A stretch of 56,053 nucleotides of DNA, from positions 1 through 56,053 of the forward strand of contig JAJZDX010000024.1 in the NCBI GenBank assembly GCA_021805865.1, given 5' to 3'. This stretch comes from Pseudomonadota bacterium. Lineage in GTDB: Bacteria; Pseudomonadota; Gammaproteobacteria; Steroidobacterales; Steroidobacteraceae. The translations under genes were made by a program, and so were the position numbers. Each line of letters opens with the position of its first letter. Position 1 is the first letter of the stretch. Below the pieces are notes generated by a model, which did no database searches, was not told the DNA's origin, and saw only the letters and a program-made list of their open reading frames with translations. Positions 7,483 to 16,232 of this stretch are shown one piece after another.

Positions 7483-10400
7483 TCATTGGTTGCGGATTTC
7501 CCACCAGGCCGTGCGGCCCATGCCGCCGACCCTGGCGAGCTTCGTCAAAATGGGGTCACCGCACGCCGAGGTGCCGCCCGTGCAGGTCGGTGAAACCCCG
7601 CTGGTGCCGTAGCCCGTGTCCGCGCCCGCGCTGCTCGGGGTGCCGGACTCGTTGATGAAAATCGCCTGGTTGGCGCTGCCGAACGAGCCAGAGGCCGTGC
7701 GCGGCCCCGACGCATACACGTTCCCGAGGGACACGCCCGCCACATTCGGCTCGGTCGAGGACACCGTTCCGCTGTCGGTCGCATCGAGAACGGGCACGGG
7801 GAACAGGCCGCCGTCGCGGTAATTGAACGCATACAGCCAGGAGTTAAATCCGCCCTCACAGCTGATTCCCGAAGGCTGGTCGGTGGTGACGAACAAAGCG
7901 CCGTCGACGAGAGCGGGCTCGGTCACGACCGCCTCGCCCGGCGAGAGGCTGAAATCGATGTACCAGCCCATCTTCGTCGGCAGATCGAGCTGGTTCGATG
8001 TGACCGAGCGTGCGTTGATCGTGGTGCCGTTGACGGTCGTGACCGTCGTCGCCGTGATCGTCTGCTGCACCAGCTGCGAGCTTGTGATGACCGAGCCGTT
8101 GGGCATCGCGTCGTAGAGGCCATACAGGCTCTGGACCTGAGTGGAATCGAGATCGCTCGCCGTCAGCAGCTCCCCGGTACCGACGAACACCATCAGTCCC
8201 GGCAGCCGGGGGTAATCCGGATTGAGGGTGACGATGGGGGCCTCGGTGATCGGCTGCGGGTTGCCGGAAGGGTCGACCGCCTTGAACAGAAGCGAGGCCG
8301 TCCAATCGGCGGGATTGCTGTTGGAGAGGTCGACGCGCCAGACGTTGCCCTGCAGATCGCCCGCGTACAGTACGTTTGCGCCAGTGAGGTTCCCGCTGCT
8401 GTTCACTACCGTGACGGCGGACAGCCCGTTCGGCTCATTGGGATTGCAGGCACTCGTATCGAAGCTGCAAAGGTTGATCTTCGCCGCCACCGCGCCCGTC
8501 TGGGGATTGAGCGCGTAGAGGTACGGGGTTTCCGCAGCGCTGTCGTACCCGTTGCCGAAGAACACGAACGTCCCGGCATTCGTCGTGGCGAGCTGCGGAG
8601 TCCCGAACGTGTAGCCGAGGTCGCTGTCGGTGAACTCCCAGAGCACATTCTGCGCGACGCTCGCCTCGGTGGTCATGGCGGCCGGATTGGTCACATCGAG
8701 CGCGAAGATGCTCTGTCCGCCCGCCCCCTCTCCGCCCACGAGGACCGTGTGCCAGGAGCCGTCGCTGAACTGCACGTCCCAGGCGCCCGGAGTGGCGTCG
8801 ACGAAGAACAGGTGGTTCTGGTTATAGAGCGGGTAGGTCAGATTGATCAGATTCGGGAACACGGCGTTCGGGATGTAGGCGAAAAGCTCCTGGCCGTTCT
8901 GCGCATCGAACGCGTGCAGCATTCCGTCGTTCGCTCCCACATAGATGACCGGCATGCGGTTCGCATACTGCTGCTCGAACTGCGTGTATGACGCGCCTTG
9001 ATACGGCCCGTTCGGCGCTCCGACGTAAAGCGGGGCGCTGTCGACGATGTCGCCGAGAACATGGGTACGCGTACGATACGGCCCGCCGTTCACCTGCTCG
9101 AGCGCACGGTCGCCCCTCAGGTAATCGAGCGCGGCTTGGCCGTTCGGGTCCGCCGGATTGCTGCTGAGCTCCTGCCCGAGAGTCGTGGTGCTGCCGATGC
9201 CGGAGGTCGGGGTCCCGGCGGTCCACTCGAACGGGATTCCGGAGTGGGTCACCGGATCCCACGTCGCGATCAGCCTGGATTGCCAGGGCAGGGCGTCCAG
9301 CTGCGCCTGCGCGTTCCAGACGGCGTCCGCGGGGTTCGTGTCCACGACGCCGGTCGTGGGATTGATCGGGAACGCATACAGGTTTCCCGTCCAGTCCTGA
9401 TAGGTGTCGGACGTGTTGAACTGCGCCTGGAAGGCGAGTGAGCCCACGTGAATGCCGGTCGAGTTGACTGCCGAGGAGGAAACCGACTGCGTCGCCTGCT
9501 GAACCTGCGCAAGGATGCCGTCGAGATCCTTGACGAGCGTGACGGGATCGGTGGCCGCGAAATACGTCGACGTGCCGCCGGCGATCGCCATGGCGGTGAG
9601 CACCTGGCTCGCCACCGAGCTCGTCACGCCCGAGCCAAGACCCACGATGTACGTCTTGATGCCCGCCTGCTTCAAAGACTGCAGAGTGGAGATCGTATCG
9701 AGCACCGCCTGGTCGTTCGTGCCGCTCGCATTGAGCGAGCCGTCGCTGTTGAACGCCACGGTCTCCCCATACTCCTCGGCCGCCATCGAGCCGGGCGGTG
9801 GCCAGGAGGCCCCGGAGAGGTCCTTGGTCGGCAGTCCGTCGGTGAGCAGGATGACGTAGCGCTGCGCCGTGCACCCGTTCGAGGACGGCGGATTCGCATA
9901 CTTGAAATAATTCGATGCGTTCGCCAACAGGCCGGCGAGCGGCGACTGCTCGGCGCTCGCCTTGATCTCCCCGGTGCCGGTCGCGTTGGTTTCGGGCGCC
10001 AGAAAGGGCGTGAAGTAGGAGAGCGCGGTGCTGATGGTGGCGGGCGTCGGACTCTGTCCGGCGTTGCCCTGCGCGAAGGTGACGAGGGGCGACCAGTACC
10101 CGTCGCTCGGGGGCTCGTAGGACTGAGACGTCGCGTCAAATCCGAATCCCCGGGCGATGTACATCGTCTGCGGCGAGTAGGGCACGTAGCCCGCGTTCGT
10201 CGGGGTGGTCTCGGTCGCGCAGTAATTTATCTGGTCCGAATAGGTCTCCTTGATGTTGCTCGGGCTGGAGTTGTAATCGCTCAGATCGTAATTCGGCGGC
10301 CAGGGGTTCGGCGGGGTCGGTCCGCCGTACACCAGGCAGACCGGATCGATCTGGCCTGGCGAGGCGTAGAGCACGTCGTTGATGGCCGGATCGTCGCTCG

Positions 10401-11136
10401 TGTCGCCCACCTGCATGTAAGGCGCGCTCGCGAGCGTGAGCCCGCCGGCTATCGTCACCGTGCCGCTCGAGGCGATATTCGAGCAGTCCTGGTAGATGGT
10501 ATTTCCCGACGACAGGCTGGTGTAGTCATAGCAGGGATTGGTGATGTAGCTGTCGCCCGAGATCTGCGAATTGGTGAACGCGAACGGGCTGTCCGACGGG
10601 CTCATGGCGTAAAGCCACGTCTGGTACTCGCCGAGGTTCGATGTTTGATAGTCCATGAGGGAAAAATCGGTATCGGCGAGGAACGACTGCAACACCGATT
10701 CGATGGCGGCCTTCGCGACATTGAGGCGGCTCGCGGAATTGTCGCACAGCTCGCTCGAGTTCGACGGACAGGGCGCCGTGTTCGGCGCGCTGGCGCCCGA
10801 TCCGGCATCGATGGGGGGCGTGAAGCCGGCCGGCACGGTGTAGTCGGCCGGCGAGCTCGAGTTCTCGAGAAGGGAGTCGCCGGAGCCGAGCGAGCCCGCG
10901 CCGGTCATGATCGCCCCGGCGAGCGTCCCGTCCATGGATTGTGAATTGCCGATCGCGATGACGACCTGTGGATGGGCGGGTATCGTCACCGTGAGCGGTG
11001 TCTGCGCGAGATTGAGCGATGGCGCGGCCGCAAACGCAGTGCCGACGGTCCACGCGGCCGCGAGCGCGATGACCGCCAGGCGGCCTGCGATTCCGCCCTG
11101 GCACATGTTCCGATGCGCTGACTTGCGGATGCCCAT
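7483..11136 (-). CDS. pilY1: PilY1 pilus tip-associated protein
   Basis: 1217 residues with an N-terminal signal segment (IAGRLAVIALAAAWTVGTAFA). An N-terminal von Willebrand A-like half spans about residues 50-560 (PQVVIAIGNSQSMDGTL at the MIDAS-like site; YVILLTDGLPTKD). A C-terminal PilY1 beta-propeller spans about 690-1130 (RTHVLGDIVDSAPLYVG, IYVGANDGMLHAFDA, VLYAGDLQGNVWRVDL). The C-terminus 'GGMGRTAWWEIRN' is typical. PilY1 primes pilus assembly, sits at the pilus tip, and works in adhesion and mechanosensing. At the metal site the usual DxSxS is GNSQS, so the first Asp is missing. The gene begins 3 bases after the pilX stop. Confidence 0.95.
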   Translation of the reverse strand: MGIRKSAHRNMCQGGIAGRLAVIALAAAWTVGTAFAAAPSLNLAQTPLTVTIPAHPQVVIAIGNSQSMDGTLAGAIMTGAGSLGSGDSLLENSSSPADYTVPAGFTPPIDAGSGASAPNTAPCPSNSSELCDNSASRLNVAKAAIESVLQSFLADTDFSLMDYQTSNLGEYQTWLYAMSPSDSPFAFTNSQISGDSYITNPCYDYTSLSSGNTIYQDCSNIASSGTVTIAGGLTLASAPYMQVGDTSDDPAINDVLYASPGQIDPVCLVYGGPTPPNPWPPNYDLSDYNSSPSNIKETYSDQINYCATETTPTNAGYVPYSPQTMYIARGFGFDATSQSYEPPSDGYWSPLVTFAQGNAGQSPTPATISTALSYFTPFLAPETNATGTGEIKASAEQSPLAGLLANASNYFKYANPPSSNGCTAQRYVILLTDGLPTKDLSGASWPPPGSMAAEEYGETVAFNSDGSLNASGTNDQAVLDTISTLQSLKQAGIKTYIVGLGSGVTSSVASQVLTAMAIAGGTSTYFAATDPVTLVKDLDGILAQVQQATQSVSSSAVNSTGIHVGSLAFQAQFNTSDTYQDWTGNLYAFPINPTTGVVDTNPADAVWNAQAQLDALPWQSRLIATWDPVTHSGIPFEWTAGTPTSGIGSTTTLGQELSSNPADPNGQAALDYLRGDRALEQVNGGPYRTRTHVLGDIVDSAPLYVGAPNGPYQGASYTQFEQQYANRMPVIYVGANDGMLHAFDAQNGQELFAYIPNAVFPNLINLTYPLYNQNHLFFVDATPGAWDVQFSDGSWHTVLVGGEGAGGQSIFALDVTNPAAMTTEASVAQNVLWEFTDSDLGYTFGTPQLATTNAGTFVFFGNGYDSAAETPYLYALNPQTGAVAAKINLCSFDTSACNPNEPNGLSAVTVVNSSGNLTGANVLYAGDLQGNVWRVDLSNSNPADWTASLLFKAVDPSGNPQPITEAPIVTLNPDYPRLPGLMVFVGTGELLTASDLDSTQVQSLYGLYDAMPNGSVITSSQLVQQTITATTVTTVNGTTINARSVTSNQLDLPTKMGWYIDFSLSPGEAVVTEPALVDGALFVTTDQPSGISCEGGFNSWLYAFNYRDGGLFPVPVLDATDSGTVSSTEPNVAGVSLGNVYASGPRTASGSFGSANQAIFINESGTPSSAGADTGYGTSGVSPTCTGGTSACGDPILTKLARVGGMGRTAWWEIRNQ

Positions 11137-11139
11137 GAC

Positions 11140-11694
11140 TTACTCCACCATGTAGTAGATGCTGCGCAGCGCCGCGTTGCCGGTCTGATCGGCGCCCGTT
11201 GCGACGGCCGTGATTTGATAGACCTGTACGGTTCCGTTCCCGCCGTAGCCCCCGTTGCCGAGCGTCATGCCCGACCTCAGGCCGAATCCCGTCAGTTTCT
11301 CGATGATGAATTGCGGCGGTGCGGAAACCGAGCCGGGCACCAGACCGCTGTAGGTGAGCACGGCAGTGCCCGGGTCCTGCCAATTGATGAGGGAATACCA
11401 GCTGCCCTGCGCCGGATCGAGCGTGTAGAGTCCGCCGCCATTTTGCGAGAAGTCGGAATACTGCGGGTTGCCCGTCCGAAGGTTCATTTGAGCGAACCGC
11501 AGCGCCGCTCCCGCGGCCTCGAGAGCGAGATCCTGGTTGGCGTCATTCTCCGCCATGCGCTCCTCCGTGGTCTCCATGCGGGCGAGCATCACCGCAAGCA
11601 GCGTCAGCACCAGAAGGAAAATCAGCGCGACGAACAGCACGGCGCCACGTTGCCGTGAGGCGGTCGCTTCGGGTCGGGTTGCCTGGGCGGTCAT
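11140..11694 (-). CDS. pilX: Minor pilin PilX
   Basis: 184 residues. A 17-residue leader ending RQRG precedes 'AVLFVALIFLLVLTLLAVMLARMETTEERMAEN', a hydrophobic helix lacking the usual Glu at +5, as in other PilX proteins. The helix is followed by the PilX_N signature 'LALEAAGAALRFAQ'. It belongs to the tip complex with PilV, PilW, FimT/FimU, PilE and PilY1. The start ATG at 11694 is 18 bases after the pilW stop, and the end lies 3 bases before pilY1, so translation is tightly linked. Confidence 0.92.
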   Translation of the reverse strand: MTAQATRPEATASRQRGAVLFVALIFLLVLTLLAVMLARMETTEERMAENDANQDLALEAAGAALRFAQMNLRTGNPQYSDFSQNGGGLYTLDPAQGSWYSLINWQDPGTAVLTYSGLVPGSVSAPPQFIIEKLTGFGLRSGMTLGNGGYGGNGTVQVYQITAVATGADQTGNAALRSIYYMVE

Positions 11695-11712
11695 GACTGA
11701 TCCGGTAAGGAC

Positions 11713-12918
11713 TCAATTGGTGGTATCGCGCAGCGACACGGTGGTCTCGAAGACTTCGCGCATGCGCGTATCGATCGGCGCAATGACGTGCGTACCGAGC
11801 AGGTCGTACGTACGAGCCTGGGTGGGCATTGGAACGGCGCCGGGAGGGCTTGCGACCAGCAGCGCGATCTTGACGCTGATCACACAGTTGAATTCCACCG
11901 GGCCGGATCCGGGCAGTGCCTGGCAGTCCGGGTTGCCGGCCACGGCGGCGGAAACCTGATCGGCGGTGACGTACTCCGTCGCGGCCATCGAGCCGTTGGT
12001 GTCGATGCCGTAGAGGATCTGCATATTCTCGACATCCGGCACGAGCTCCGCCGGTGGCGTATTGAATTGCGGCTGCCCGGAGGTCGAGTAGGTGTAAAGC
12101 GCGCCATCGCCATCCCTTCCGGTGCCGATGTAGAAGACGATGGTGTCGAACACCCCCACCTGCGATCCGGCGCCGAAGCTCTGGCCGAAGGACTGGTCGA
12201 ACCGAACGGTATCGCCGCTTACACTGTCTATCTCATCTACTACCGATTGCGCACAATTCGACACGATCCCGACCTCACCTTGAGCGAGGCCGGTGGTGTT
12301 CTGGACGGTCACGGAACTCGCGCCGGAGGTCGCGGTCGTGTACGCAGGATCGACCTGGGGGTAGGTGGTGTGCACCGCGATCGCGTCGCTGCCTTGGATC
12401 GGCAGTGCGCCGTTGTTCTTCATTTGGCCCTCACTGATCACCGTGGAGTCGAGGGTGCCTCCCAGGCCGGCGGAGGTGGTCCAGTCTGCCTGCGAAGTGA
12501 CGCCAGGCGGGTTCTCGACGAGCGTGATGGTCGAGCCCGGACCGGTATCTGCTCCATTGTATTGGGCTTCGTAGCCTGCGAGCGCCTCGCTGAAATCCTG
12601 TTGCAGCGGCGACTGGTTCACGCCCAGGCCGCCCTGCGCCACCATCTGCCCCCCCCACATGGTGCTGTTGCAGGCCATGTAGCCGGCGCCGCGCAGCGTC
12701 TCTTGCAGGATGTCGATCGCGATCCGGCCGTTGTCGGCCAGCTCGCCGATGGCCGCAGTATCCTTGGACGCCGAATGCACGCTCACGAAAGTCGAGATGA
12801 CCGCGCCCGTGACGATCAACCCCAGCGTGAGGGCGATCATCAGCTCGATGAGGGAGAAGCCTCGGGCTCGCCGGGCGGCGCGCGCTCGCGTTCCAGGCCC
12901 ATCGGTGACGACTCTCAC
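11713..12918 (-). CDS. pilW: Minor pilin PilW
   Basis: 401 residues starting at a GTG at 12918 that overlaps the pilV stop (GTGA). Upstream in-frame codons belong to pilV territory and were rejected. A short leader ending ARRARG is followed by 'FSLIELMIALTLGLIVTGAVISTF' (class III signal, Glu+5), then the PilW pattern 'DNGRIAIDILQETLRGAGYMAC' and 'DTIVFYIGTGRDGDGALYTY'. It is part of the pilus-initiating minor pilin complex. The GTG start and stop-start overlap fit translational coupling with pilV. Confidence 0.92.
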   Translation of the reverse strand: MRVVTDGPGTRARAARRARGFSLIELMIALTLGLIVTGAVISTFVSVHSASKDTAAIGELADNGRIAIDILQETLRGAGYMACNSTMWGGQMVAQGGLGVNQSPLQQDFSEALAGYEAQYNGADTGPGSTITLVENPPGVTSQADWTTSAGLGGTLDSTVISEGQMKNNGALPIQGSDAIAVHTTYPQVDPAYTTATSGASSVTVQNTTGLAQGEVGIVSNCAQSVVDEIDSVSGDTVRFDQSFGQSFGAGSQVGVFDTIVFYIGTGRDGDGALYTYSTSGQPQFNTPPAELVPDVENMQILYGIDTNGSMAATEYVTADQVSAAVAGNPDCQALPGSGPVEFNCVISVKIALLVASPPGAVPMPTQARTYDLLGTHVIAPIDTRMREVFETTVSLRDTTN

Positions 12919-13577
12919 AGCGCGCTCTCCAGCGTGAATTTCTGGGTATCCGGCGTCGTGTCCTTCGGAGCGCCCGGGGCGCTGCTGGCGTTCACCAAAG
13001 CCCATTGCGCGACGCTGTCGTTCCACTGAACCGTGATGGTCGCGGTAGCGACCTGACCGGCGGCAGGCGCAGGGGTCACGATAACCTGGCCGTTTCCTTG
13101 CGGAAGCGCGCTGGCGAGCTGCTGTCGCCATCGGTACAGGTCGTACTGAGCCATCTCGGCGGGCGTGCAGTCCGCGCCCAAGGCATCGCACTGGATGGTC
13201 ATGTTGGGAGATTGGCCGAAGGAAAGCTGGTATCCGCCGGTGGTGGCCGCGTACGCCCGGTTCGCGCGCATCGCATCGAGGATCGAATAGGCGAGATCGG
13301 CGGCCTGGGTGCGGAAATAGGCGCTGTCGTTCGCCGTTACGGCGGTGAGAACGAGCTTCGCGACGCCAAGCATTCCTATGCTGATCACAAGGACGGCGAC
13401 CAGCACTTCGACCAGAGTGAAGCCGCCTGCACGGGCATTGCCGCGGGCGCTGGCGGCGAATCGCCCGCGCGCAGTCCCCGCCTCCGCTGCCCTCACGGGC
13501 GCCGAGCCGATGGTCGGCGGCGGGCTGCTGTTGGGATCGCGGGCGCTCAGTGGATATGACGTCACGGGTGACCTCAT
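12915..13577 (-). CDS. pilV: Minor pilin PilV
   Basis: 220 residues from the ATG at 13577, which overlaps the fimT stop (ATGA). A long basic leader (about 52 residues) precedes the signal 'GGFTLVEVLVAVLVISIGMLGVAKLVL', typical of PilV, and then the family pattern 'LAYSILDAMRANRAYA'. The leader is longer than usual. A start nearer the signal is possible, but I see no better codon with a ribosome site. It functions in the PilVWX-PilY1 tip complex. Confidence 0.9.
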   Translation of the reverse strand: MRSPVTSYPLSARDPNSSPPPTIGSAPVRAAEAGTARGRFAASARGNARAGGFTLVEVLVAVLVISIGMLGVAKLVLTAVTANDSAYFRTQAADLAYSILDAMRANRAYAATTGGYQLSFGQSPNMTIQCDALGADCTPAEMAQYDLYRWRQQLASALPQGNGQVIVTPAPAAGQVATATITVQWNDSVAQWALVNASSAPGAPKDTTPDTQKFTLESAL

Positions 13578-14167
13578 GGGCAGGCGAGCGCTTGGCCATT
13601 CAGGGTTTGGCCGGGTGTGGGCGAAGCCTCGACCGCGCCGACCGCGGATATCTCGATGTCCCGGGCATAAGGCGCACCGCGGCTGTCGCACAGCGTGAAA
13701 TAGGTGGTGTTGTACAGCCCGGACCCGGCCGCGGCCTTGACGAAGCCGTTTGGCTCGAACGTGATGTGGGTGACCCCCGCGCCGTTGAATGTCCCGGAGA
13801 GGGTGTTGCCGCCCTGGAGCGGGGATTTCACCTGCAGCACGGTGGGCGCCGGGCCGCTCGTCTCGACGATCCACCCGGTGCTCCAGGCCGTCGCATCGCT
13901 GCAGGCGGGGGTGGCGGCGCCGACCACCGAGGCGCAAGCCTCGACGTTCGCATCTCTCTTGACCGCCTCGCTGCGGGCGTAATCGAGGCTCGAGATGAGC
14001 GAGTCCGCCTCGGCGTCTTCGCGGTTGTTCTGGATGAACACTCTCAAGGCCGGCACGGCGATCGCGAGCAATATGGCGGCGACGGCCAGGGTGACCATGA
14101 GCTCGAGGAGAGTGAATCCCCGCTGCCTGCTCAGGCGAGAGTCTCGGCCCGTTGTCGAATCTCGCAC
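13574..14167 (-). CDS. fimT: Minor pilin FimT/FimU (GspH-like)
   Basis: 197 residues from a GTG at 14167. This start has a GGGAG ribosome site about 12 bases upstream and gives a 17-residue leader ending RQRG. The frame is open back to 14341 with ATGs at 14341 and 14245, but those leaders (75 and 43 residues) are too long for a prepilin. The signal is 'FTLLELMVTLAVAAILLAIAVPALRVFIQNNR', followed by the GspH/FimT domain: 'LISSLDYARSEAVKRD', 'WIVE', and 'GFVKAAAG...FTLCDSRG'. It is the first gene of the minor-pilin operon and is divergent from the T6SS. Confidence 0.88.
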   Translation of the reverse strand: MRDSTTGRDSRLSRQRGFTLLELMVTLAVAAILLAIAVPALRVFIQNNREDAEADSLISSLDYARSEAVKRDANVEACASVVGAATPACSDATAWSTGWIVETSGPAPTVLQVKSPLQGGNTLSGTFNGAGVTHITFEPNGFVKAAAGSGLYNTTYFTLCDSRGAPYARDIEISAVGAVEASPTPGQTLNGQALACP

Positions 14168-14320
14168 GGGTTCTGCCGCTCCCAAAATGCGTTGGGCCCG
14201 GAGTCTAATGAATCGGCACCGCGGATTCCGCGTGAAAACACCCATATTCGCGAGGCATCCGACCAGCGGGCGTTGCGGGCGGACGAGCGGCCGTGGCGAG
14301 AAGGGGCGTGATGGAGTTCC

Positions 14321-14349
14321 TTGACAGATGCGATATCCCATGTTTACCC
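14321..14349 (+). promoter_or_regulatory. Possible sigma70-type promoter toward tssA
   Basis: A consensus -35 hexamer TTGACA lies at 14321-14326. The hexamers at the usual 16-17 base spacing (TTTACC/TTACCC) are poor -10 boxes, so this is a weak candidate. It is about 340 bases upstream of the tssA start. Confidence 0.22.
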
Positions 14350-14541
14350 ATCACGGCGGCACGGCGGATGACCATGGCGGCCGCGAGCAAAATCAACGAA
14401 TTGCTCCCCGTCCGTCCCGGCGCCGGCAGAAGTCACCGGCTTGCCCTCAAGCCGCCTCAGGCTCTCGACTCGCTGCCGTGAGCGCCCGGGGTGGACCCCG
14501 TCACAGAATCGGGGACTGCAGGAGCGGAGACGGCCAAGCTC

Positions 14542-14564
14542 TTGACTTGGTCCAATATTGGTCC
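14542..14564 (+). promoter_or_regulatory. Inverted-repeat operator candidate upstream of tssA
   Basis: GGTCCAATATTGGTCC (14549-14564) is a 16-bp inverted repeat with one mismatched pair around a perfect CCAATATTGG core, directly after a -35-like TTGACT (14542-14547). AT-rich palindromes of this kind are typical transcription-factor sites. It lies 127 bases before the tssA GTG. The regulator is unknown. Confidence 0.35.
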
Positions 14565-14690
14565 ATCCTGTCGCCTTCCGCGTGCCTGGGCCGGGTCCTT
14601 CGGGGACTGCGCCCAACCGGCCTGTGGCTTCGTGCCACAGCGGGGGTCGGACGTGGCGCGGACCGCGACAACACCAAGCAGCGAATTCCA

Positions 14691-15692
14691 GTGGACGCCT
14701 CAATTCTGCTCACACCGCTCTCTGCCGACAGCCCCTGCGGAGTGGATCTTGAGGAATCCGAGCCTCTGCTGCTCGCGGCATTCGACGCCTACCGCCTCTT
14801 CGGACAGATGACCCCGTGGCCCAAGGACAGTCAGCCCGACTGGCGCGGGATTCGCGAGCGCTCGATGGAGGCGCTCGCCAAGAGCCGGGATCTGCGCATC
14901 CTGTCCCATCTCGCCGCCGCGCAGTTGCGCACCGAGGGCCTGGGCCCGTTCAGCCGGACCCTCGATGCGGCCGCGAAGTGGCTCGCCGAATGGTGGGATC
15001 AGACCTATCCGCGAATCGACGAGGACGCGATCCTGCGCCGCAATGCGCTCAACGGCCTGGCGGATCGAGTCGCCGCGCTCGACGGGCTGCGCCGCGTGTC
15101 GCTGCTCGAGCATCGCCAGCTCGGCTCGTATTGCATCCGCGACATCGAGATCGCCTACGGTCACCTCGCCCCGGGCCCGGACGAGTCCCCGAAGGATACC
15201 GGCCAGCTCGATGCCGTGCTCGCGGCCGTCGAGCTCGAGACTCTTCAATCGGTCGCCGCCCAGGTGCGCCAGACGGCCGAGAGTTATCGCGCGATCGAGG
15301 CGACCATGCGCGATCGCGGCGGCAGCGAAGCGGTGCCCGATTTCACCGCGCCGCTCACGCTGCTCGCGCGCACGCAAATGCTGCTCGATGCGCAGCTCGC
15401 CGCGCGGGCGCCGGCGCAAGCGGCCGACGCCGCGGGAGCGGGCGCCGATGGCGCGGACGAGCGGACCGCGCGGGCGCCGGGCACGATCGGCACCCGCGCC
15501 GAGGCGGTGAGGGCGCTCGATGCCGTGGCGGCGTATTTCCGCTCGAGCGAGCCCTCGAGTCCGGTGCCGTTGTTTGTCGAGCGCGCCAAGCGCCTGGTCG
15601 GCAAGGACTTTCTGGCGGTGCTCGAGGACGTCGTCCCCGACTCCGTCGACCAGGCGAAGAACGTCGGCGGCGTACGCGACGAGGCCGAGTAA
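14691..15692 (+). CDS. tssA: T6SS TssA (ImpA N-terminal family)
   Basis: 333 residues from a GTG at 14691, giving 'MDASILLTPLSADSPCGVDLEES', the usual N-terminus of ImpA_N proteins. The frame is open to 14328 but the extension has no family resemblance. The ImpA_N domain covers about residues 1-140 (DWRGIRERSMEALAKSRDLR; LAEWWDQTYPRID). The C-terminus (AVRALDAVAAYFRSSEPSSP then PLFVERAKRLVGKDFL) is the short class resembling P. aeruginosa TssA1. TssA links baseplate and sheath priming. It is the first T6SS gene, 27 bases from tssB. Confidence 0.93.
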   Translation: MDASILLTPLSADSPCGVDLEESEPLLLAAFDAYRLFGQMTPWPKDSQPDWRGIRERSMEALAKSRDLRILSHLAAAQLRTEGLGPFSRTLDAAAKWLAEWWDQTYPRIDEDAILRRNALNGLADRVAALDGLRRVSLLEHRQLGSYCIRDIEIAYGHLAPGPDESPKDTGQLDAVLAAVELETLQSVAAQVRQTAESYRAIEATMRDRGGSEAVPDFTAPLTLLARTQMLLDAQLAARAPAQAADAAGAGADGADERTARAPGTIGTRAEAVRALDAVAAYFRSSEPSSPVPLFVERAKRLVGKDFLAVLEDVVPDSVDQAKNVGGVRDEAE

Positions 15693-15719
15693 CCCCAATT
15701 ATCAAGACGGAGACGAGCC

Positions 15720-16229
15720 GTGGCCAAGCAAAGCAGTCAGAAGTTCATCGCCCGCAACCGCGCGCCGCGCGTGCAGATCGAATACGACGTCGAGGTCTAC
15801 GGGGCGCAGAAGAAGATTCAGATCCCCTTCGTCATGGGGGTGATGTCGGATCTCTCGGGCGATGCCCGCGAGCCGCTTGCGGGGGTGGAGGAGCGCAAGT
15901 TCCTGAATTTCGACGTCGACAACTTCGACGAGCGCATGAAATCGATGAAGCCGCGCGTCGCCTTCTCCGTGCCGAACACCCTCACGGGCGAGGGCAGCCT
16001 CAGCGTCGATATCACCTTCGAGAGCATGGAGGACTTCTCTCCCGCGGCGGTCGCGCGCAAGGTCGATGCGCTCAACAAGCTGCTCGAGGCGCGCAGCCAG
16101 CTCGCGAACCTCGTCACCTACATGGACGGCAAGTCGGGGGCCGAGGAGCTGATCGCCAAGGCGCTCAACGATCCGGCGCTGCTGAAATCCCTCGCCGCGC
16201 AACCCAAGCAGGAAGAATCCGGGAGTTGA
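15720..16229 (+). CDS. tssB: T6SS contractile sheath small subunit TssB (VipA)
   Basis: 169 residues from a GTG at 15720 with a GGAG ribosome site. The hallmarks of the family are 'RNRAPRVQIEYDVEVYGA', 'IPFVMGVMSDLSGD', 'EERKFLNFDVDNFDERM' and 'SMEDFSPAAVARKVDALNKLLEARS'. TssB polymerises with TssC into the cytoplasmic contractile sheath. It is followed 3 bases later by tssC. Full length, nothing missing. Confidence 0.97.
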   Translation: MAKQSSQKFIARNRAPRVQIEYDVEVYGAQKKIQIPFVMGVMSDLSGDAREPLAGVEERKFLNFDVDNFDERMKSMKPRVAFSVPNTLTGEGSLSVDITFESMEDFSPAAVARKVDALNKLLEARSQLANLVTYMDGKSGAEELIAKALNDPALLKSLAAQPKQEESGS

Positions 16230-16232
16230 GCC

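Larger units (their letters stand above)
14168..14690. other. Divergent intergenic region between fimT and tssA
   Basis: 523 bases between the minus-strand pilin operon and the plus-strand T6SS operon. Short open frames here have no ribosome site, no family resemblance and no consistent codon use. The region must carry promoters for both directions. A consensus -35 hexamer and a near-perfect inverted repeat are listed separately. No RNA gene is evident. Confidence 0.6.

Noticed and set aside
12919..13599. Upstream extension of the pilW frame through pilV
   Set aside because: Sequence before the GTG at 12918 lies entirely inside pilV on the same strand in another frame and has no prepilin features.
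14293..14481. 62-codon frame in the fimT-tssA gap considered as a regulator or small RNA-linked peptide
   Set aside because: No ribosome site or helix-turn-helix pattern, and competing frames in the same DNA are equally open.
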